A stretch of 64,000 nucleotides of DNA from contig CAVXCI010000003.1 of NCBI GenBank assembly GCA_963760285.1, positions 744,001 through 808,000 on the forward strand, read 5' to 3'. Position 1 is the stretch's first letter, and every line of letters starts with the position of its first letter. The stretch is from PALSA-278 sp963760285 (lineage in GTDB: Bacteria; Acidobacteriota; Terriglobia; Acidiferrales; UBA7541). The notes beneath the pieces are model-generated. The model worked only from the letters and a program-made list of their open reading frames with translations. It was not told where the DNA came from and searched no databases. The translations under genes and the position numbers were made by a program. This document shows positions 63,377 to 64,000 of this stretch, piece after piece.

Positions 63377-64000
63377 TGAATGGAAAAAATCGAGAGAGCA
63401 AGCAGGCCAGGCGGCAGCGTCCAAGTTTGCTGGATGAAGTGCTGGAACAGCGCATGCTGTTATACGCGCTGGCCGCGGGAGCAACCCTCGCGGCAACGTC
63501 GGCCTGCGCCCCCAGCGCGCAAGCCAAAGTGGTATTTACTCCGAGCAACGTTACCTTGGCTCAGAACCAGTCGCTATCAATTGATCTGGCCAATGACGGC
63601 ACGGTGAACTTCACTTTGGCGAATCGACTTTCTCCGGGCAGGTTTCGACGCCAAGGGATGCAACGGCCGCCGGGAAGTAATGCTTGGGGGGACAGCATGT
63701 ACGTTTCCGGCGCCACGGCATCAGATGTCGAGTTGGAGCAGCCCCCAGTGGAAAATTCGCAGCAACTGGCGGCATTCGAAAGCGGTGCACGGATTGGGAG
63801 CGACAGGCCCCGCAAACAAGAGGGGCTCATGGCAGAGTTCTTTTCTTACTATGGCACTTTCGTCTTCGGACCTTTTGCGAACGTCAAGCAGCGCTATCTC
63901 GGGGTGCGGTTCTTGATCAATGGGAACGTCCATTATGGATGGATCGGATTCCGCAGTATTACCGACAACTTTATGGGCGGCGTCTCGGCGACATTGCTAG
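63377..64000 (+). CDS. Exported protein truncated by the window end, unknown function
   Basis: An ATG at 63377 with GGAG six bases upstream opens a frame that runs to base 64000 without a stop (208 residues). The N-terminus (RQRPSLLDEVLEQRMLLYAL, AAGATLAATSACAPS) is an export signal. The middle is low in features; the last part (YLGVRFLINGNVHYGWIGFR) recalls beta-sandwich exported proteins of unknown role. It is divergent from the S53 peptidase. Because the frame has no stop it would be missed by closed-frame searches. Confidence 0.7.

Overview
The window looks like a chromosomal segment from an Acidobacteriota bacterium. The evidence is the family mix: two secreted VWFA-type proteins of the acidobacterial kind, an Oar-like TonB-dependent receptor with an N-terminal carboxypeptidase-regulatory domain, a GloVer-repeat protein, an FG-GAP protein, a complete Alternative Complex III plus caa3 oxidase operon, and small dispersed palindromic repeats between genes. 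Start codons include several GTG and TTG sites supported by Shine-Dalgarno sequences. No taxonomic search was possible, so this is inference.

Layout. 0-8.2 kb: the end of rsmI (+) converges on a tightly overlapping minus-strand run, rfaE2-like > mfd > parvulin > YhaM-like nuclease > BlaI-type repressor > dusB. 8.3-10.1 kb: a heavily frameshifted geranylgeranyl-reductase-like flavoprotein and an XRE regulator. 10.4-23.0 kb: one long plus-strand respiratory operon, actA-actB-actC-actD-actE-actF, a small membrane protein, a SCO protein and coxB-coxA-coxC-coxD, nearly every junction overlapping. It encodes quinol oxidation, electron transfer to cytochrome c domains and oxygen reduction. 23.2-29.2 kb: secreted proteins (beta-propeller, unknown two-domain protein, FG-GAP, cupin) separated by repeat-rich spacers.

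29.3-33.6 kb: a compact cassette of a RecA-like protein without a Walker A motif, a small protein, a divergent family-B DNA polymerase and a DUF72 protein. It ends at an intact tRNA-Leu(CAA), and a copy of that tRNA's 3' end lies at the far side. This is my best candidate for an undescribed system: a possible repair or mutagenesis module on an integrated element. 33.9-43.2 kb: VWFA protein, ispG, an LplT-like transporter with a degenerate acyltransferase tail, an Mla-type lipid transport operon (mlaE, mlaF, mlaD), a VOC protein, a decayed flavoprotein fragment and a beta-barrel protein. 43.5-49.5 kb: an RND efflux operon (permease, adaptor, outer-membrane factor) in which all three genes carry frameshifts. 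50-64 kb: a cluster of large exported proteins: a CEMIP/TMEM2-like G8-domain protein, a GloVer-repeat protein, a TonB receptor, a DUF5666-like protein, a VWFA protein, an S53 peptidase and a truncated secreted protein running off the end.

Many genes contain single-base indels while the protein sequence stays conserved on both sides. Either the assembly has indel errors or several loci are recently broken; the sequence alone cannot decide. Two G/C9 tracts near the start of secreted-protein genes could be contingency loci. An intergenic element occurs in two full copies and one partial copy. In the full copies a 16-bp motif is repeated 65 bp apart, and both motifs within a copy change together between copies.
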